From Hyphomicrobiales bacterium (lineage in GTDB: Bacteria > Pseudomonadota > Alphaproteobacteria > Rhizobiales > Rhizobiaceae), in contig UBJR01000018.1 in the NCBI GenBank assembly GCA_900465675.1, positions 41,084 through 105,083 on the forward strand: a stretch of 64,000 nt of DNA. Direction: 5' to 3'. A model generated the notes under the pieces. The model worked only from the letters and a program-made list of their open reading frames with translations. It was not told the DNA's origin and ran no database searches. Shown here piece by piece: positions 60,112 through 64,000 of the stretch (its first letter is position 1; each line of letters begins with the position of its first letter). The position numbers were made by a program, and so were the translations under genes.

Positions 60112-60912
60112 CTACCTGATGCTGAAAGGAAAATACTTCGCATTGATTGTGTCGTAGACATCGCTCGCCTGGATTTTCTCAAGGGCGCCATTCAGCTTTC
60201 CAAGCAAATCCTTATCATCGGGACGCACCGCTATCCCCGCACCGTCGCCGAAATACTCAGCATTCTTGATGTCCTCGCCCTTGAACTCGCAGCAGCTTCC
60301 TGCCTTGGTGTTGGTCAGCCAGTCATAAACCGCAAGCTTGTCTTCAAAGATGATATCAACACTTCCTTCAGCCAGTTCCTTGTAAAGGTCGGGCGAGGCC
60401 TGAACCACGCCCGTCGATACATTGCCATAGTATTTCTTTGCGTATGCCTCCTGCGCCGTTGATGCAGTGACGCCAAGCCTCTTGTCTTTCAGGTCGTCCG
60501 GCGACGTACCTGCGATATCGGAGCCTTTGCGCACGATGAACACCGAGGGACTGTCATAATATTTTGCCGAGAACGCCACTTTCTCGCGTCTCTCGGCGCT
60601 CATGGACATCGACGAAACGATGGCGTCATACTTGTTTGCGAGCAGGTTGGGGATCATGCCGGTCCACTCCTGGATCACGAATTCGCATTTAAGTGCTGCC
60701 GCCTCACACAGGGCTTTGGCGACATCGACGTCAAATCCCTGGAGCTGGTTCTCGGAGTCTAGGTAGTTGAACGGTGGAAAGCCGCCTTCGACCGCCACGC
60801 GGACGGTATCGTATTCGGCTGCCAGCAACGGAAACGGCGCCCCTGCGGCCATGGCCATCACCGAACCCAAAACCAGCATCCGTCGCGTAATGAGCATCTT
60901 CATTTCTGGCAT
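60112..60912 (-). CDS. orphan amino-acid-type periplasmic binding protein
   Basis: From ATG 60912 (60903 is an alternative start), 266 residues: a signal peptide (MLVLGSVMAMAAGAPFPLLA) and the SBP_bac_3 fold (VRVAVEGGFPPFNYLDSENQ, LQGFDVDVAKALCEAAALKC, SVDIIFEDKLAVYDWL). The GxxPPF and GFDVD-type motifs are those of polar amino acid and lysine/arginine/ornithine-type binding proteins. No permease or ATPase gene adjoins, so it must serve a distant transporter or a receptor. A cysteine pair (CCEF) lies near residue 207. Confidence 0.88.
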   Translation of the reverse strand: MPEMKMLITRRMLVLGSVMAMAAGAPFPLLAAEYDTVRVAVEGGFPPFNYLDSENQLQGFDVDVAKALCEAAALKCEFVIQEWTGMIPNLLANKYDAIVSSMSMSAERREKVAFSAKYYDSPSVFIVRKGSDIAGTSPDDLKDKRLGVTASTAQEAYAKKYYGNVSTGVVQASPDLYKELAEGSVDIIFEDKLAVYDWLTNTKAGSCCEFKGEDIKNAEYFGDGAGIAVRPDDKDLLGKLNGALEKIQASDVYDTINAKYFPFSIR

Positions 60913-61080
60913 GTTGCGACCCCACTGTTCGTTGCGCCTATCAGGCTGTTTGACGATGCCAATCAAACCATCAAAGGTTTAAGATGCTTACCCTTTCCAA
61001 GCACTAAATTTGCGGATCCTTGACAAGCTTTTCGTAATGAATGCGCGCCAGAATTGAAGGCGCCCCGGGAGAGAAGCGCT

Positions 61081-63357
61081 TTGTCTGCATATGATCTGCC
61101 TCAACGTCTTGCCCAGAAAGCTGCCCGCTCCTCTGGAGCCACACTTGTGCTGCTAGCGATCAGCGGTGTTGCCATTCTCGGCCTCGTGTTCGTCGCGGCA
61201 CTTTGGGCGGGGAAAGAAAGTGACGCTGCGGCGTTGGACCATCAGCGCAAACTCGTCAACGGCCGCCTTCAGGACCAGGTGGACCGGGTTTCGAAAGACA
61301 TGCGCTTGATGGCTGCAGGCTTCTCGTCACTCCTGTCGGGAAATGCGGTGGCCGCGGATGGCGGATACGACAGTAGCACCGCCGAAGCTTTCGCCACGGT
61401 CGCAAAGAACGTGTTTGGTTACAACGGCACTTATCTGGTCACATCGACCGGCGATCTTGCGCTGGAGGCCGACGCCGAAACCGCCCGCCGGTACAAATGG
61501 ATCCGCCCGCTCCTTTTGCCGATGATAAAGGAGTCCGATCTCAATGGCCCTGGGCAGAGCGAGACTAACCCAGAAAGGATCCATGTTGCTCTGATGAAAC
61601 TGGAGGGGCGGCCGTCTATTGCGGGCGTCGCGAAAGTGACAGGGTCAATCGAAGCCAATGGCGTCAAGATAACACCAGTGCAGCCCTTGTATCTCGCTGC
61701 TTTCCGCTTTCTCGATGGGGCCACTCTTGATGCGCTCAGCCGTGAGCAAGGCCTTGCCGGCGCCCGGTACGCGCGGACCGCAGACGCTGATGCAAACGAG
61801 GTCGCCTTCCAGATCGAGGCAACTGCTACGACCGAACCCATCGGTTTTATCATATGGACGCCGGATCTTCCCGGCTCACGCGTCGTTGCCCGTCTCGTGC
61901 CCCTCCTCTCGATCGCAGGACTGTTGATCGGCGGTCTGTTCTTCGCTCTGATGGGACGCCTGAGAAAAAGTCTGAAGGAACTCGGCCGCAGCGAGGACCA
62001 TGCTCGTCATCTATCCTATCATGACGTGTTGACGGGATTGCCCAACAGAGCGCTCTTTGCGGAGCGCTTTCAGCATTGTCTCGGCACCCTGGATGCTTCT
62101 GCCGGCGACGCCGTCGTGGCACTCATTGACCTGGATCGCTTTAAAGAGGTTAACGACACCTACGGACACCCGGCTGGAGACGAGCTTCTCCGCAGCGTTG
62201 TGATCCGGCTGAGCCCTCTGTTCGGAGAACGGGATATGCTTGCCAGGATGGGCGGCGACGAATTCGCCTTGCTCCTGCCCCCTGGGAGCGCAGCGGGGCG
62301 AGCGCTCCCGGAATTATGGGACGAGGTCGTCTCCGAGCTCGCCAAGCCATTCAACCTGCGCAACGGCGATATCGTTGTCAGGATTGGCGGCTCGATTGGT
62401 GCTGTTATTGTCAACGACCGGACCTTAGCCCGCAGCGAATACCTTCGCCGCGCTGACGTGGCGCTTTACGAGGCCAAAAGCCATGGAAGGGGTCGGTGTG
62501 TCGAGTATCACGAATATCTCGATACTCGAAATGTCGAAAAGGACAACCTGACTCAGGATCTTCGTCTTCTTCTGGGCTCCGCCAGCGATTCCATCACCCA
62601 AGAACATAAGGGCGAACTGGAAGTATTCTTCCAATCAGTCCACCTGGCTTCCGAAGAAATGCCGCTGTCGGGTGCAGAGGCTTTGGTACGGTGGAGGCAT
62701 CCGCATCTAGGGTTGCTCACGCCCGACATGTTTATTCCGATTGCTGAGGAGGCCGGTCTTATCGATCAACTCGGGGAATGGGTGTTGAGAACTGCCGCGC
62801 TCAGAGCGGCATCATGGCCTTTGGGCATCACGCTGGCTGTCAACGTTTCGCCCACCCAAGTCCGGCGCCGCGGATTTGGCGACCGCGTTCTTTCGATTAT
62901 CAAGGAGGCTGGCCTCAGCCCCTCGCGTCTCGAACTCGAACTCACCGAGGCTGCGCTTTTCAACCTGGACCACGGCGCTCAGGAGACGCTTGCGATCCTT
63001 CGGGCGCACGGAATTCGCATTGCCTTGGATGATTTCGGGACCGGCTTCTCGTCCCTTAGCCATCTAATCCAATTCAATATCGACAGGATCAAGATCGATC
63101 GCTCATTTGTCAACTTGCTTGGAAGCCAGGCCGAGGGAGCTGCCATCGTTTCGTCGATCATCGGATTGAGCAGAACGCTCGGAAAAACCACTACAGCTGA
63201 AGGTATCGAAACCCAAGGGCAACGCGACTTCCTGATCGCGGCCGGTTGTACCGATCTGCAAGGCTTCTATTTTTCCCGCCCGATGGCGGGCGTAGATTTT
63301 GACCGGATCATTGCCAGAAACGAAGATGGCAATACTAGGGCCGCACATACTGGGTGA
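61081..63357 (+). CDS. membrane GGDEF-EAL cyclic-di-GMP signalling protein with periplasmic sensor
   Basis: TTG 61081 has GGGAG about 9 bases upstream; a TTG at 61054 is also in frame. Two hydrophobic segments (about residues 23-45 and 270-292) flank a CHASE4-like periplasmic domain. The GGDEF domain is intact (YHDVLTGLPNRALFAERF, active site MGGDEFALLL). The EAL domain keeps the catalytic set (GAEALVRWRHP, NVSPTQ, LELTEAALF, LDDFGTGFSSL, KIDRSFV, EGIET). Both activities are possible. It probably sets local c-di-GMP in response to an external signal. Confidence 0.93.
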   Translation: MSAYDLPQRLAQKAARSSGATLVLLAISGVAILGLVFVAALWAGKESDAAALDHQRKLVNGRLQDQVDRVSKDMRLMAAGFSSLLSGNAVAADGGYDSSTAEAFATVAKNVFGYNGTYLVTSTGDLALEADAETARRYKWIRPLLLPMIKESDLNGPGQSETNPERIHVALMKLEGRPSIAGVAKVTGSIEANGVKITPVQPLYLAAFRFLDGATLDALSREQGLAGARYARTADADANEVAFQIEATATTEPIGFIIWTPDLPGSRVVARLVPLLSIAGLLIGGLFFALMGRLRKSLKELGRSEDHARHLSYHDVLTGLPNRALFAERFQHCLGTLDASAGDAVVALIDLDRFKEVNDTYGHPAGDELLRSVVIRLSPLFGERDMLARMGGDEFALLLPPGSAAGRALPELWDEVVSELAKPFNLRNGDIVVRIGGSIGAVIVNDRTLARSEYLRRADVALYEAKSHGRGRCVEYHEYLDTRNVEKDNLTQDLRLLLGSASDSITQEHKGELEVFFQSVHLASEEMPLSGAEALVRWRHPHLGLLTPDMFIPIAEEAGLIDQLGEWVLRTAALRAASWPLGITLAVNVSPTQVRRRGFGDRVLSIIKEAGLSPSRLELELTEAALFNLDHGAQETLAILRAHGIRIALDDFGTGFSSLSHLIQFNIDRIKIDRSFVNLLGSQAEGAAIVSSIIGLSRTLGKTTTAEGIETQGQRDFLIAAGCTDLQGFYFSRPMAGVDFDRIIARNEDGNTRAAHTG

Positions 63358-63603
63358 TTCTTCCGACCACTGTGTTTCACCGCACCGTACCCGATAACCG
63401 CGCAAGCCAGGCTGTTGTCATAGTGCTCCAGTCGACCGTTCTTACTTCGGGGCGCGAAACCTAGGTTCCCTTGAACAACAGGCCCCACTGCGCTCTTCGG
63501 ACCAGCTATTCCGATGCAAATCCCTAGCATCTGCAATCCCTCAAGAAAGACAATGCTTGCATTAGCTCCTCCTGTTGGTAGCCTCCGCCTGAGGGGATAA
63601 CTT
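63358..63603. other. gap with no supported gene
   Basis: No ribosome site, promoter or hairpin that I can defend. Confidence 0.35.
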
Positions 63604-63813
63604 ATGACGATAGAAGAACTGATGGATCTGCAGGAGGCCGGGGCGAGAGCGTGTGTTTTGGGACTTGCCGGCCACGAGAACCCCTTCCTAAAAGCAGACA
63701 AGCTTCCCCCAGAAAACCATGACGGATTGGCCGACTGGCTTTCCTGCCACGATGCGTGGAAGTTTGGGTGGGAGGCGGAGAACGCCAGCCGTGAGGGCGA
63801 CCTCTTGCGCTAG
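63604..63813 (+). CDS. ribosome modulation factor/CrpP-like small protein
   Basis: A 69-residue protein from ATG 63604. The spacing of EAGARACVLGLAGHENPFLK and then WLSCHDAWKFGWE resembles the Rmf/CrpP domain (ExGxxAxxxGxxxxxNPF...W..GW). Rmf helps form inactive 100S ribosomes in stationary phase; CrpP-like proteins have been linked to quinolone tolerance, but that activity is not implied here. The match is by pattern only. The final 187 bases of the window hold no supported gene. Confidence 0.5.
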   Translation: MTIEELMDLQEAGARACVLGLAGHENPFLKADKLPPENHDGLADWLSCHDAWKFGWEAENASREGDLLR

Positions 63814-64000
63814 ATGCGAGATCTGCTGCCTCACATCGAACAGAAGCCTGGTTAAGAACATTGAAAACACCGGGCATTGGCTTTGAAATACACCAAACGC
63901 TTTGTGAACCGAAAGCCAATGCGGTGACCACACCCGATCGTGACCGCTCAGTTCAGAGTTCAGCGCTGACGGGTCAGCGGGTGAACTGCCCCCACTTTCG

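Noticed and set aside
1..64000. CRISPR arrays, tRNA or rRNA genes, replication origin or repABC genes
   Set aside because: I saw no regularly spaced repeats, no cloverleaf-type sequence that I could confirm by eye, and no replication proteins.

Overview
The window looks like accessory DNA (megaplasmid, chromid or island) of a member of the Rhizobiaceae (Rhizobium, Sinorhizobium or Agrobacterium group). The evidence is a set of SyrB-type C-termini, DUF982 proteins, an MctP-type monocarboxylate permease with its own two-component system, tandem Ku gene pairs, two ribose-type sugar ABC systems, and many GGAAC-N16-NNTT sites typical of the alphaproteobacterial general stress sigma factor EcfG (RpoE2). 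I see no replication, conjugation, rRNA, tRNA or CRISPR locus. Gene remnants are frequent, as expected for a plastic replicon.

Layout. 0-6 kb: a partial membrane protein, three SyrB-like ORFs or fragments, a broken LysR gene, an ArsR regulator, small membrane proteins and an IS110 remnant. 6-10 kb: a hipBA toxin-antitoxin operon with a clear operator and promoter, a DEDD exonuclease, and sulfatase and chemoreceptor remnants. 10-20 kb: a divergent carbohydrate locus. The minus-strand operon encodes a DeoR regulator, an FGGY kinase, an ABC ATPase, a permease, a binding protein and a ketose 3-epimerase. The plus-strand operon encodes a class II aldolase, a second FGGY kinase and a HAD phosphatase. 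20-28 kb: an adenylate cyclase, Ku pair A, two DUF982 genes and decayed genes. 28-32.5 kb: the mctP locus with a sensor kinase and response regulator. 33-38 kb: small genes, queCDE, an SRAP (HMCES/YedK) protein and a CsbD stress protein. 39-46 kb: a LigD-type ligase, an alpha-amylase, several small proteins and Ku pair B. 46-50 kb: a degenerate duplicate of the 27-28 kb region, a cyclase-TPR protein and a decayed queC-queD copy. 50-58 kb: a second sugar ABC system with an ATPase-permease fusion, an amidotransferase-like protein and a ROK regulator. 58-64 kb: an exonuclease/endonuclease/phosphatase-family protein, a small stress protein, an orphan binding protein, a GGDEF-EAL protein and an Rmf-like protein.

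The strongest theme is a probable general-stress island. Sites of identical GGAAC-N16-NNTT layout lie just upstream of both Ku pairs, the ligase, the CsbD gene, a small gene ahead of the amylase, and several small unknown genes. Three copies of a minus-strand, CU-rich, two-hairpin sequence ending in an intrinsic terminator look like a multicopy small RNA. Each copy lies immediately upstream of one of these stress operons. A second possible RNA is a hairpin block conserved between two otherwise diverged paralogous loci (27.6 and 47.1 kb). All functions are inferred from reading the sequence; no database search was run.
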